Of a stretch of 64,000 nt of DNA, positions 16,242-24,622 are shown in pieces; positions within the stretch are counted from its first letter, which is position 1; each line of letters starts with the position of its first letter. Location: assembly GCF_003594875.1 (NCBI RefSeq), contig NZ_QZEY01000001.1:434001-498000 (forward strand), in the 5' to 3' direction. The notes beneath the pieces are model-generated. The model was not told where the DNA came from. It worked only from the letters and a program-made list of their open reading frames with translations, and did not search any database. This DNA comes from Bailinhaonella thermotolerans. Lineage in GTDB: Bacteria; Actinomycetota; Actinomycetes; Streptosporangiales; Streptosporangiaceae. The translations under genes were made by a program, and so were the position numbers.

Positions 16242-16568
16242 GTGGGAATCCACGACATCATCGAGGGAAAGAGGCAGTGGCGGGCGCACTTGGCGCGGAT
16301 CAAGGCGCTCCCGCGCGATTACCAGATCGTCTACAAGGAGATCCAGCGCTACTTCTTCAAGGTCGGGCCGGTCGGGCTGGCCGACGGGTCCCTGCTCCCG
16401 GACCTCCTCGACTTCTTCGAGGAGGGCGCCGCGACCGGCAAGGGGGTCCTGGAGCTCATCGGTGACGACGTCGCGGCCTTCGCCGACGGCCTGATCAAGG
16501 ACTCGCGCACCTACGCGGAGATCTACCAGGAGTCCATCAGCGGCGAACCCGGCACGCCCGGGAAGTAG
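16242..16568 (+). CDS. DUF1048 family protein (second copy)
   Basis: 108 aa paralogue of the previous gene. It has the same architecture (KRQWRAHLARIKALPRDYQIV, here quoted in part; FFEEGAATGKGVLELIGDDVAAFADGL with the conserved G-D-D-V-A-A-F). GTG 16242 begins one base after the preceding TGA, so translation is coupled. Two dissimilar DUF1048 copies in tandem suggest a heterodimer. The DrrAB-like genes begin 477 bases downstream, a larger gap than usual for this cassette. Confidence 0.85.
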   Translation: MGIHDIIEGKRQWRAHLARIKALPRDYQIVYKEIQRYFFKVGPVGLADGSLLPDLLDFFEEGAATGKGVLELIGDDVAAFADGLIKDSRTYAEIYQESISGEPGTPGK

Positions 16569-16666
16569 GCGAGACCCATCGCGCCAAGGCGCCGGCGGGA
16601 GCCTTGACGACCGCGCGATGAGGAAGACCCCGGCCACCATCGCGGCCAGGGCCGCAGCGACCAGGG

Positions 16667-16710
16667 CACGGCGGGCGGGGCCACGGCGGGCGGGGCCACG
16701 GCGGGCGGGC
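16667..16710. repeat. 15-bp tandem repeat, three copies
   Basis: CACGGCGGGCGGGGC repeated three times head-to-tail (starts 16667, 16682, 16697), the last copy imperfect. It lies in the PadR/DUF1048-to-ABC gap. Confidence 0.85.
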
Positions 16711-16724
16711 GCCGGAAGGGCGCC

Positions 16725-16787
16725 GCGGGTTCCGCCGAACCATCACAGCAGGTTCCCGCCGAGCCGTCACCGCAGGTTCCCGCCGAG
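16725..16787. repeat. 24-bp imperfect tandem repeat, about 2.6 copies
   Basis: Unit GCAGGTTCCCGCCGAGCCGT followed by CACC at 16748-16771. A partial third copy is at 16772-16787 and a diverged first copy at 16725-16747. No function is evident. Confidence 0.75.
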
Positions 16788-17045
16788 ATGTACGGCGACG
16801 CGCGGCCGGGCCGCGAGCGCACCGAGCCCGCGGCCGCATCCACCACACCACACCCACACCCGGCGTCGGCATGCCCCGGGGCGGCTTGGCGTGCCTCATG
16901 ACGCCTTCGGGCGGAACCCGGCGGGCTCCGTGCCGCCGACGGCCGACCGATCACACGCGCCTCCGCGGACTCCCGCGAGCGCGCCCCCCTCCCCCGGCCC
17001 ATCGCCGCGGGCGAAGACACCCCCACGAGAGGACAGGACGGTCCG

Positions 17046-17840
17046 ATGACGACACAGCGAACACCCGCGATCCAGGTGCGAGGCCTGGAGAAGTCCTACA
17101 AGGAGTTGAAGGTGCTGCGCGGCGTGGACTTCACCGTGGCGCCGGGCAGCATCTTCGCGCTGCTCGGCTCCAACGGGGCGGGCAAGACCACCGCCGTGAG
17201 GATCCTGTCCACGCTGCTTCGGCCCGACGCCGGGACGGCCGTCGTCAACGGCTTCGACCTGGCCACCCAGGCCGCGAAGGTGCGCGAGTCGATCAGCCTC
17301 ACCGGGCAGTTCGCCGCCGTCGACGAGATCCTGACCGGGCGGGAGAACCTCGTGCTGGTCGCCAGGCTGCGGCACCTCGCCGACCCCGGCAAGGTCGCCG
17401 ACGACCTGCTGGAGCGGTTCTCGCTGGCCGACGCGGGCGGCCGGAAGGTGGGCACCTACTCCGGCGGCATGCGCCGCCGCCTCGACATCGCGATGAGCCT
17501 CATCGGCGATCCGCCCGTCATCTTCCTCGACGAGCCGACCACCGGCCTCGACCCGCAGGCCCGGATCGAGGTGTGGCAGGCCGTCAAGGACCTGGCCGCG
17601 AACGGCACCACGGTGCTGCTCACCACCCAGTACCTGGACGAGGCCGAGCAACTCGCCGACCGGATCGCGATCCTGCACGAGGGCCGCGTCATCGTCAACG
17701 GCACCCTGGCCGAGCTCAAGCGGCTGCTGCCGCCCGCCAAGGTCGAGTACGTCGAGAAGCAGCCCACCCTCGAAGACGTCTTCCTCACCCTCGTCGGCGC
17801 CCCCACCGGCACCGGCGCCATGCCCAAGGACCCCCGATGA
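17046..17840 (+). CDS. DrrA-like ABC transporter ATP-binding protein
   Basis: 264 aa nucleotide-binding subunit of a two-gene (DrrAB-type) drug exporter. Walker A is GSNGAGKTT (about 41-49), the Q-loop is SLTGQFAAVD, the signature is YSGGMRRR (about 138-145), Walker B is IFLDEPTTGLD (about 159-169), and the H-loop position carries Gln (TTQYLDEAEQLAD), as is typical of DrrA proteins. The C-terminus has the short EKQPTLEDVFLTLVG ending. At 264 aa it is shorter than classical DrrA (about 330), lacking part of the regulatory tail. ATG 17046; it overlaps the permease by ATGA. Confidence 0.9.
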   Translation: MTTQRTPAIQVRGLEKSYKELKVLRGVDFTVAPGSIFALLGSNGAGKTTAVRILSTLLRPDAGTAVVNGFDLATQAAKVRESISLTGQFAAVDEILTGRENLVLVARLRHLADPGKVADDLLERFSLADAGGRKVGTYSGGMRRRLDIAMSLIGDPPVIFLDEPTTGLDPQARIEVWQAVKDLAANGTTVLLTTQYLDEAEQLADRIAILHEGRVIVNGTLAELKRLLPPAKVEYVEKQPTLEDVFLTLVGAPTGTGAMPKDPR

Positions 17841-18598
17841 CCAAGCACTTCCTCGGCGACACCGCCACCCTGCTGGGCCGTTCCCTCCGCCACATCGCCC
17901 GCAGCCCGGACACCATCATCACCACCGTGATCACGCCGATCGCCATGATGCTGATGTTCGTCTACGTGTTCGGCGGCGCGATCAGGACCGGCGCGGACTC
18001 GTACGTGAACTACATGCTGCCCGGCATCCTGCTCATCACGGTCGCCTCGGGCATCGCCTACACCGCGTACCGGCTGTTCATGGACCTGAAGGGCGGCATC
18101 TTCGAACGCTTCCAGTCCATGCCCATCGCCCGCTCCTCGGTGCTGTGGGCGCACGTGCTGACCTCGCTGATCGCCAACCTGATCTCGGTCGTGGTCGTCG
18201 TGCTCGTCGCCCTGCTCATGGGCTTCCGCTCCTCGGCGGGCGTGGCGGCGTGGCTCGCGGTCGCCGGCATCATCGCCCTGTTCACCCTGGCGCTGACGTG
18301 GCTGGCCGTCATCCCCGGCCTGTCGGCCAAGACCATGGAAGGCGCGAGCGCGTTCTCCTACCCGCTCATCTTCCTGCCGTTCATCAGCTCGGCCTTCGTC
18401 CCCACCGACACCATGCCCGGCCCGGTCCGCGCCTTCGCCGACCACCAGCCGGTGACCTCCATCGTGAACACCCTGCGCGCCCTGTTCACCGAGCAGCCGG
18501 TGGGCGCCGACCTCTGGATCGCCCTGGCCTGGTGCGCCGGCCTCCTCGTCCTCGCCTACGCCTTCGCCGTCACCACCTACCGCCGCAAGATCTCCTGA
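17837..18598 (+). CDS. DrrB-like ABC-2 type permease
   Basis: 253 aa ABC-2 membrane subunit with about six hydrophobic helices: ITTVITPIAMMLMFVYVFGG, YMLPGILLITVASGIAYTAY, ANLISVVVVVLVALLMGF, IIALFTLALTWLAVI, SYPLIFLPFISSAFVP and ALAWCAGLLVLAYAF. The LKGGIFERFQSMPIARS loop after helix 2 is the family's coupling segment. It overlaps the ATPase gene (ATG 17837 within its stop). Together they should export a hydrophobic compound, possibly under control of the PadR gene at 15561. Confidence 0.9.
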   Translation: MTKHFLGDTATLLGRSLRHIARSPDTIITTVITPIAMMLMFVYVFGGAIRTGADSYVNYMLPGILLITVASGIAYTAYRLFMDLKGGIFERFQSMPIARSSVLWAHVLTSLIANLISVVVVVLVALLMGFRSSAGVAAWLAVAGIIALFTLALTWLAVIPGLSAKTMEGASAFSYPLIFLPFISSAFVPTDTMPGPVRAFADHQPVTSIVNTLRALFTEQPVGADLWIALAWCAGLLVLAYAFAVTTYRRKIS

Positions 18599-18644
18599 CC
18601 CCGTCCGCGCCCGTCCCCGCCGAGCGGCGGCCGCGGCCCCCTCC

Positions 18645-18681
18645 GCGTACGGCCGTGGCCCACGTGGTCACGGCCGTACGC
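18645..18681. terminator. hairpin terminator after the DrrAB pair
   Basis: Perfect 13-bp inverted repeat GCGTACGGCCGTG (18645-18657) and CACGGCCGTACGC (18669-18681) with an 11-nt loop. One arm is repeated again further on (ACGGCCGTACGCG). It lies 47 bases after the permease stop and before the converging MFS gene at 18831. Confidence 0.65.
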
Positions 18682-18830
18682 GCCGTCACGGCCGTACGCG
18701 CCGCGCCTCCCGTCTGCCGGGCATCGGCCGGCGTCCTCGCACGCGGCCCCGCGAGAAGCCATGACGAGCTCGCCCGGACCGTGGCGGCGATCGAGAACCG
18801 CGGCTGGTCACCTACGACTGAGGCCCGTCC

Positions 18831-20201
18831 TCAGGTGCGGGGCGGCGCGTCCGGGTCCGGCGCCGGCCTGGCCTGCGCGGGCGAAGCCGTGGTCCGCCCG
18901 GGCGCCGCCGTGGCGCTCGCGGAAGCCGGGGCGGCGCGGCGGATCCACGGCAGGGCTCCCGCCAGCAGGATGGCGCCGCCCAGCAGCCAGGGAATCGGGC
19001 CGTGCGGCAGGACGCCTATGAGCAGGCCGGTGAGGGCGACGGACAGTTGCAGGGCCAGGGACTGGACGGACAGGGCGGTGGCTCGGCCCGCGCTGGTGAC
19101 CCGGCGGTGCAGGAGGTCGTTCTCGCTCGGGCCCGCCGAGCCGAGCCCGAGGTACACCAGGCCGTAGCCGGTGGCGGCGAGCGCCGTCGCGGGGGCTCCG
19201 GTGAACGCGGCGGTGACGCCGAGGATCAGCAGGCCGGCGGCGCCGGTCGCGAGGCCGGCGAGGACCGCGCGCTCGCCGCCGCCCGCCAGGCGCGCGACGA
19301 GCGGCGCGAGATGGCTCCCGAGGGCCGAGCACACGAAACCGGCGCAGGCGAGCGCGGCGAAGACCACCGCGCCCGACTCCGGCGCGCCGGTCAGGGCCGC
19401 GACGCGGCGCGGGGTGAGCAGTTCCATGGCGGCCAGGGCGCCGCCCGCGGCCGCCGCGCTGAGGAGGACGCGGCGGACCAGCGCGTCCCGCGCGCCCAGG
19501 CTCAGCCCGCCGGCGATGGTGACGGGGATGCCGCGCAGCACACCGCGCGTGGTGGCCGCGGGGCGAGGCGGCTCGCGCAGGGCCGCCAGGACGTACAGCG
19601 CGAAGACGACCTCGAGGGCGGCGGCCAGCAGCATCGGGACCGACAGCGGGAGGACCAGCCCCGCGGTGGCCTCCCTCAGCCGCGCGCCCGTGTCCGGGCC
19701 GGTCGTCAGCAGCCAGGGTACGGCGCCGCCGAGCAGGGTGCCGGTGGCCAGCGCCGCCGATGTCGCGGTCTTGCCCGCGGCCAGGCCCGGGCGCAGGTCG
19801 GCGCCGGGGCCGGAGCGCGCGTGGACGGCGTCGACGTACCAGGCTTCGGCGGGCCCGCTGGACAGCGCCCGGCCGGCTCCCATGAGGACCATGCCGCAGG
19901 TGAGCGGCGAGGCCGTGGTGCCCAGGCCCAGGAGGATGAGGGCGGCCAGGTTCAGCAGCCCGGAGGCGGCCAGCACGGTGCGGCGGCCCAGGACGTCGGA
20001 CAGCCCTCCCGTGGGCAGCTCCAGCACGGCGGTGGTGACCGAGTGCGCGGCGAAGAAGGCCGCGATGGCCGCGAGGGACATGCCGCGCTCGGTGAACAGC
20101 AGGATCAAAGGCGCGATGGTCAGCCCGGTCGGCAGCCAGAAGAGCGCGCAGGCCGCGGCGTAGCGGCGACGCGCGGTCCGGGTGTCCGGCGGCTCACTCA
20201 C
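18831..20201 (-). CDS. MFS transporter (12-helix type)
   Basis: 456 aa polytopic membrane protein. The motif-A loop between helices 2 and 3 is GGLSDVLGRRTVLAASG, and helix 1 has the WLPTGLTIAPLILLFTERG pattern seen in a group of actinobacterial MFS proteins. Substrate not predictable; probably an efflux pump. Start is at 20201. It stands alone, converging on the DrrAB pair. No nearby regulator shares its promoter. Confidence 0.8.
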   Translation of the reverse strand: MSEPPDTRTARRRYAAACALFWLPTGLTIAPLILLFTERGMSLAAIAAFFAAHSVTTAVLELPTGGLSDVLGRRTVLAASGLLNLAALILLGLGTTASPLTCGMVLMGAGRALSSGPAEAWYVDAVHARSGPGADLRPGLAAGKTATSAALATGTLLGGAVPWLLTTGPDTGARLREATAGLVLPLSVPMLLAAALEVVFALYVLAALREPPRPAATTRGVLRGIPVTIAGGLSLGARDALVRRVLLSAAAAGGALAAMELLTPRRVAALTGAPESGAVVFAALACAGFVCSALGSHLAPLVARLAGGGERAVLAGLATGAAGLLILGVTAAFTGAPATALAATGYGLVYLGLGSAGPSENDLLHRRVTSAGRATALSVQSLALQLSVALTGLLIGVLPHGPIPWLLGGAILLAGALPWIRRAAPASASATAAPGRTTASPAQARPAPDPDAPPRT

Positions 20202-20348
20202 GACGCGTCCCGATCGGGGTTGGGATCGTGGGTTGCGATTGTACGGGGCGAGGACGAGGACGATCCGTGCGAAGCGGGCACCTGGCCGAGGCCAGGTGAG
20301 GGTCCTCCCCGCGCGCCTGGCCGCCGTGGCCCGCGGCGATCGTGGTGC

Positions 20349-20942
20349 TCAGAGCTCCTTGCGCAGGCCGCCGTCGATGACGAGGTCGGAGCCGTTGATG
20401 TTGGGGGCCTTGCCCGAGGCCAGGAACACGACCAGGGCGGCCACCTCGGCGGGTTCGGTGATGCGCCCGGTGGACATCCCGAGCGTGGCGGGCAGTCCGT
20501 CGAGGAGTTCTTCGCGTGAGACGCCGGCCCGCCGCGCGAGGGTGTCGCCGGTGCCGCCCGGTTCGGTCCACACCGCGGTGCGCACCGGGCCGGGCGAGAT
20601 GGTGTTGACCCTGACGCCCCGGGGCCCGAACTCTTCGGCGAGGGTCTTGCCGAGGTTGACCAGCGCCGCCTTGGCCGCGGAGATGTCCGCCAGGTGGGGT
20701 ACGGGGCGCCGGGCGTTGACGGAGGCGATGTTGACGATGTGGCCCTCCCGCTCGATGAGGCCGGGGAGCGCGGCCCGGGTGGCCCGGATGGCGCTGAACA
20801 GGGTCAGGTCGAGGGTGTGCCGCCAGTCCTCGTCCGAGACGGACAGGAACCCGCCCGGATAGGGACCGGCGGTGCCGGCGACGTTGTTGACCAGCAGGTC
20901 GATGCCGCCGAGTTCGGCGATCGCCCACTCGATGAGCTGGCC
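20349..20942 (-). pseudogene. SDR oxidoreductase lacking its N-terminal third
   Basis: A single frame reads from about 20942 to TGA 20349 with the C-terminal two thirds of a classical SDR: AELGGIDLLVNNVAG, HIVNIASVNARRPVPHLADI with SAAKAAL (the catalytic Tyr position is altered: S-x-x-x-K context without an evident Tyr), RVNTISPGPVRTAVW and ININGSDLVIDGGL-like end. The glycine-rich cofactor motif and first ~75 residues are absent, and no start codon precedes the homologous part. The break lies about 50 bases from the stop of the phosphoribosyltransferase gene, suggesting that the truncation accompanied arrival or rearrangement of that neighbour. Confidence 0.7.
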
Positions 20943-20991
20943 GGGTACACCATCTCGTGCCCGTGTGGTGGGGTGGCGCTGCCGCTGGAGG

Positions 20992-21777
20992 CTACGCGGG
21001 GCGGCAGAGGCAGCAATGATCGAAGGTGAAGGGCTCTTCCTGTGCCCAGGCCCAGATACGGGTGTTCGCGTCGTTGTAGCGGGTGGCGATGAGCCGGGCG
21101 ACGACCAGGGCGACCACGGAGGCGGCGCCGGCGCGGCGCAAGGCGGTGGCGGCGCTCTGCACCCGGCCGCCTCCCACGTAGAGGTCCTCGACCAGCAGGA
21201 CGTTCTCCCCGTCGAGGCGCTGGCCGGGCATTACGGCGAAGGCGTGCTCCGCCGGCCGGGCCGGCTCGACGAGCCGCGCTCCGGCGTCGGGCAACAGAAC
21301 AGGGCGGTACAGGCACCCTAGCGGGGGGACCAGGGAAACCACCGCGCTCATGGGGTTGCCGAAGCGGACGGGGTCGCTGGAGTCGGTGAGGGGGATGGTG
21401 GTCACCCGGTCGAAGCCGCCGCCGGCCAGGCTCGCCAGGCAGGGAGAGTGCGTCCGGTAGAAGCGGAGGATGGTGGCGGCCAGGAACCTCTTCCAGTCCA
21501 CACCGTGCGGCGCCGCCTCGGGGTCGGCGTGCTGCCCGACGACGTCGTACAGCATGTTCTGCTGGTCGACGCACAGCGAGATGGGGACGATGTGCCGGGT
21601 CGGATACGCGACCTCCATGCTGACCCGGCAGCCCGCGCAGACCTCGCCCGGCCGGGCGCTGTAGGGCTCGTTGGGGCCGCTGTGACAGACCGGGCAGACG
21701 CCGGGGCCCGCGGGAGGGACCGCCCAGTAGTCGCCCAGGAAACGCTGCGTGATTCTTCGGGCTTCCTCGGCGGTCAG
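20992..21777 (-). CDS. zinc-finger phosphoribosyltransferase (ComF-like)
   Basis: 261 aa if started at the CTG overlapping the dprA-like stop codon (21777); the first in-frame ATG (21618) would remove a convincing N-terminal zinc finger, CPVC...CAGC (Cys at about 28, 31, 47, 50). The catalytic PRTase part has the PRPP loop VLLVEDLYVGGGRVQSAA (about 193-210), close to the family VLLVDDV.TTG.T. ComF-type proteins share this zinc-finger+PRTase layout, and the pairing with a DprA/SMF protein mirrors the comF-dprA competence genes. In actinomycetes it is more likely part of a nucleotide-handling system. Confidence is high for the family, moderate for the start. Confidence 0.75.
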   Translation of the reverse strand: MTAEEARRITQRFLGDYWAVPPAGPGVCPVCHSGPNEPYSARPGEVCAGCRVSMEVAYPTRHIVPISLCVDQQNMLYDVVGQHADPEAAPHGVDWKRFLAATILRFYRTHSPCLASLAGGGFDRVTTIPLTDSSDPVRFGNPMSAVVSLVPPLGCLYRPVLLPDAGARLVEPARPAEHAFAVMPGQRLDGENVLLVEDLYVGGGRVQSAATALRRAGAASVVALVVARLIATRYNDANTRIWAWAQEEPFTFDHCCLCRPA

Positions 21778-22667
21778 CGCTTCATCAGAATTCGCAGCAC
21801 ACTTATCGAATTGACCGCCTGGCTCAACAGTTCGTCAATGTCGGCGACGACAGAGACCCCTCCCCTGCGGGCCAGGCGGCGCAGCCACGGTTGTTCCCGG
21901 TGCAACCGATGGGGCACCAGGAGATTCTTCCCGTGGTTGAGCGCGATCCGGCCCTGGGCCGCCGGCCTGCTGCCGTCCTGCCCGTCCACCAGAAAGACGT
22001 CGACGGCCAAGCCGCTGGTCAGGACGGCCGCGCGCAGTGTGGTCTCGGCGCTGACCTCATCCCCGGGCCAGCAGGATGACACGACGGCGCCGGCCTGGGC
22101 TATCCGCGCCGCCAGACCTTCATCTCGGGCCGGCACGCCGATCCCGTGGTCAAGGACGGACAGAGTGCGTCCACCAGCCGCCAGCGCCGCCTCGTGGACG
22201 GCCAGATCGAGGTCGCAGGCCGAGCCGGCCACCACGGTGATTCCGGCATGCGCCAGCGCGATGGCCGCCCGCCGGGCGAGCGGGATCGACCGGGGCTCCT
22301 GACCGGCGATGGCGATCGCGTGGTACTCCCGGGGACGGAGCTCGCCCCGCACCCACAGGAAGGGTGGCAGGTTGTGAACGGCCGCCAGGTTCACCGGATA
22401 CTCCGGTTCCAGCACCGTCACCAGTCGCGCCCCCGCGGAGTGCCCGGCGTCGAGCGCCTCCTGTGCCCTCGCCAGATCCCCCGGGCCGAGCCGGGACAGG
22501 AGGTCGGCGGCGTATGCCCGGCGCTCCTTCCGCAGGCCGACGACGTCGCCGTCCATCAACCGCAGCGCGCTCCCGCTCGCCTGGATGAGCCGGGAGGCCG
22601 GTCCCGGAGAACCGGCGGTGAGCTTGGCGAGCGCGAGAACGGCCGCCTGCTCCTTGGCTGAGATCAT
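21774..22667 (-). CDS. divergent DprA/SMF-family (SLOG-fold) protein
   Basis: 297 aa. The order of DprA landmarks is preserved: an N-terminal helical part, LEPEYPVNLAAVHNLPPFLWVRG (quoted in part; compare YP..L..I.d.P.vLy.rG), the SLOG Rossmann start AIAIAGQEP, ITVVAGSACDLDLAVHEAAL (compare SGlA.GiD..aH.gAL) and GRTLSVLDHGIGV. Key residues differ: the GSR motif is GQE, the SGLA-x-GID is AGSACDLD, and the RNRIIAGLS motif is degenerate (TTLRAAVLTSGLA). DNA loading of RecA is therefore uncertain, and nucleotide binding by the SLOG fold is the safer inference. ATG 22667 follows GGAGGGAG. Its stop overlaps the PRTase start. Confidence 0.8.
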   Translation of the reverse strand: MISAKEQAAVLALAKLTAGSPGPASRLIQASGSALRLMDGDVVGLRKERRAYAADLLSRLGPGDLARAQEALDAGHSAGARLVTVLEPEYPVNLAAVHNLPPFLWVRGELRPREYHAIAIAGQEPRSIPLARRAAIALAHAGITVVAGSACDLDLAVHEAALAAGGRTLSVLDHGIGVPARDEGLAARIAQAGAVVSSCWPGDEVSAETTLRAAVLTSGLAVDVFLVDGQDGSRPAAQGRIALNHGKNLLVPHRLHREQPWLRRLARRGGVSVVADIDELLSQAVNSISVLRILMKR

Positions 22668-23001
22668 CGTCTACTCCCTCCGCCGCCCGGGATGAGGGGC
22701 GCCTGCCGTACACACGGGGACAGGGATCGAGCGTGGCGCCCGCGGCGATTGATCGCCTCCGGTTCGACGGATGCGGTTTGGCCCGAACCTGACCAAGCAG
22801 GCGGTTCGGTACGGCGCCACGGGCGGGGAGCCGCGCGGGAAGCCGGGGGCCTCCGGCATCGCCCCCGCCCGGGCGGGAAGGCCGGGCATGGGGATCCGGC
22901 CGAGCGCCGCCGGCGCCACAGGGGCCGGGAGGACGGCGGCGGCCGCCTCCATCGGGGAGCCCTGTGGCGCGCGTCGGCACACGGCAGCCGCCGGTCGAGG
23001 G
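22668..23001. other. 334-base intergenic region
   Basis: This gap lies between the 3' end of the glycan operon (GH20) and the start of the DprA-like gene. No coding region is supported. It presumably contains the promoter of the DprA-PRTase pair and the terminator of the glycan operon. I see no clear hairpin or consensus promoter, only a GGAGGGAG ribosome site next to 22668. Confidence 0.4.
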
Positions 23002-24609
23002 TTACTGGCGGCGGAGGTTGCTGGTCCAGTTGTCTATCTTGATGCGCCAGCTCTCCGGGTCCTCGGGGCGGCCGGGGACGCCGGGGCGCTGCTGCCAGGG
23101 CAGGGGGCCGTCGGCGCGGCGGTACTCCACGCCGATGGCGTCCAGGCGGGGCAGGTGGGCGGCGAGGCGGTCGCGGAAGCCGGGCAGGTCGCGCTCGGGG
23201 GCGCTCCAGACCGTCTCGGCGAAGGCGGCCAGCCGCGGGAAGACCATGTAGTCCACCCTGCGGCTGGAGTCGATCAGCTCGGTCCACACCCCGCACTGCG
23301 CGCCCAGCACGTGCCCGGCGGCGGGGTCGCCGCGCAGCTCGGCGGGCACGGGGTCGAACGCGTAGACGTCCTCCAGAGTCAGGACGGTGCCGAAGGGCAC
23401 CGGCTCGTCGTCGCCGGGGGCCTGGCGGTAGTCGAGGTAGACCGAGGTGTTCGAGCAGTTGACCACGTCGTGGCCGCTCCGGGCGGCGGTCACCGCGCCC
23501 AGGTCGCCCCGCCAGGAGGCCACCACGGCGCCGGGCGCGAGCCCGCCCTCCAGGATCTCGTCCCAGCCGACGAGCCGCCGGCCGCGCTCGCCCAGGTAGG
23601 CGTCGAAGCGGTGGATGAACCAGCTCTGCAGTTCCTCCTCGTCGCGCAGGCCCAGTTCGCGGATGCGGCGCTGGGCCGCCGGGCTGGCCTTCCACTGGTC
23701 CTTGCGGCACTCGTCGCCGCCCACGCACACGTACTCGCCGGGGAAGAGCTCCAGCACCTCGTCGAAGACGTGCTGGAAGAACTCGATGGTGCTCTCCTCG
23801 ACGTTGAGCACGTTCTCGCCGACCCCCCAGGTGGTCCGCACCTCCAGGGGCGTGTCGAGGTTGCCCAGCTCGGGGTAGGCCGCGATGGCGGCCTGGCTGT
23901 GCCCGGGGATGTCGATCTCGGGGACCACGGTGATGTGGCGGCGCGCGGCGTAGGCGACGATCTCGCGGATGTCGTCCTGGGTGTAGTAGCCGCCGTGCGG
24001 GATGCCGTCCATGGCGCCGTTCCAGCCCATCTGGCTCTCCCGGCGCCACGCCCCGACCTCCGTCAGCCGGGGGTAGCGGCGGATCTCCAGCCGCCAGCCC
24101 TGGTCGTCGGTGAGGTGCAGGTGGAGGATGTTCAGCTTGTGCAGCGCCATCAGGTCGATGAAGCGCAGCACCTCGTGCTTGGTCAGGAAGTGGCGGGCCA
24201 CGTCGAGGATGCAGCCCCGCCAGCCGAAGCGCGGCGCGTCCTCGACGTACGCCCCGGGGACGGCGAGGGGCCCGCCCGCCGCGGCCCTGCGGAAGGCCGC
24301 GGCGGGCAGGAGCTGCCGGAACGTCTGCGCGCCGTAGAAGGCGCCGGCCGCGTCGCCGGCCTCGATGAGCGCGCCGTCGTCGCCGACGGTCAGCCGGTAC
24401 GCCTCGGGGGCCAGCTCGGCCCGCGCGAGGGTGATCGTCCCGGGGCCTGGTGGGGCGGGGAGCAGTTCGCCCCCCGTCACCGGCGCGAGCTGTTCCCGCA
24501 GCCAGGCGGCGACCTCGCGGAACGCCGGGTCGGCGGTGAGCGCCGTCCGGTCGTCGAGGAGGAGGCGTCCGGGCCGGGGCTCGTGACGGAGCGGCTTGGG
24601 CACGATCAT
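23002..24609 (-). CDS. beta-N-acetylhexosaminidase, glycoside hydrolase family 20
   Basis: 535 aa, cytoplasmic (no signal peptide). An N-terminal GH20b-like alpha/beta domain (about 15-125) precedes the GH20 barrel starting RGCILDVARHF. The catalytic Asp-Glu pair is in VGGDEC (about 299-300), which activates the substrate acetamido group. Other signatures are HLHLTDDQGWRLEI, EIDIPGHSQAA and GWDEILEGG. It should release terminal beta-GlcNAc/GalNAc from imported oligosaccharides. It is the last gene of the minus-strand glycan operon, 13 bp after GH27. ATG 24609 follows GGGAG. Lack of secretion fits intracellular trimming of sugars taken up by the ABC system at 28.3-31.6 kb. Confidence 0.9.
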   Translation of the reverse strand: MIVPKPLRHEPRPGRLLLDDRTALTADPAFREVAAWLREQLAPVTGGELLPAPPGPGTITLARAELAPEAYRLTVGDDGALIEAGDAAGAFYGAQTFRQLLPAAAFRRAAAGGPLAVPGAYVEDAPRFGWRGCILDVARHFLTKHEVLRFIDLMALHKLNILHLHLTDDQGWRLEIRRYPRLTEVGAWRRESQMGWNGAMDGIPHGGYYTQDDIREIVAYAARRHITVVPEIDIPGHSQAAIAAYPELGNLDTPLEVRTTWGVGENVLNVEESTIEFFQHVFDEVLELFPGEYVCVGGDECRKDQWKASPAAQRRIRELGLRDEEELQSWFIHRFDAYLGERGRRLVGWDEILEGGLAPGAVVASWRGDLGAVTAARSGHDVVNCSNTSVYLDYRQAPGDDEPVPFGTVLTLEDVYAFDPVPAELRGDPAAGHVLGAQCGVWTELIDSSRRVDYMVFPRLAAFAETVWSAPERDLPGFRDRLAAHLPRLDAIGVEYRRADGPLPWQQRPGVPGRPEDPESWRIKIDNWTSNLRRQ

Positions 24610-24622
24610 CGAGGAGAACTCC

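Larger units (their letters stand above)
16569..17045. other. 477-base gap with short tandem repeats
   Basis: No gene is supported here. The gap contains two minisatellite-like arrays (16667-16710 and 16725-16787) and a very GC-rich stretch. It separates the DUF1048 pair from the ABC genes, so the transporter may have its own promoter; none is readable with confidence. Bases 17027-17045 carry a purine-rich leader (GAGAGGACAGGACGG) for the ABC gene. Confidence 0.5.

Noticed and set aside
16569-17045. Possible membrane protein on the minus strand (ALVAAALAAMVAGVFLIA near 16620-16680)
   Set aside because: Its continuation is antisense to the DUF1048 gene, and its upstream part is the 15-bp minisatellite.
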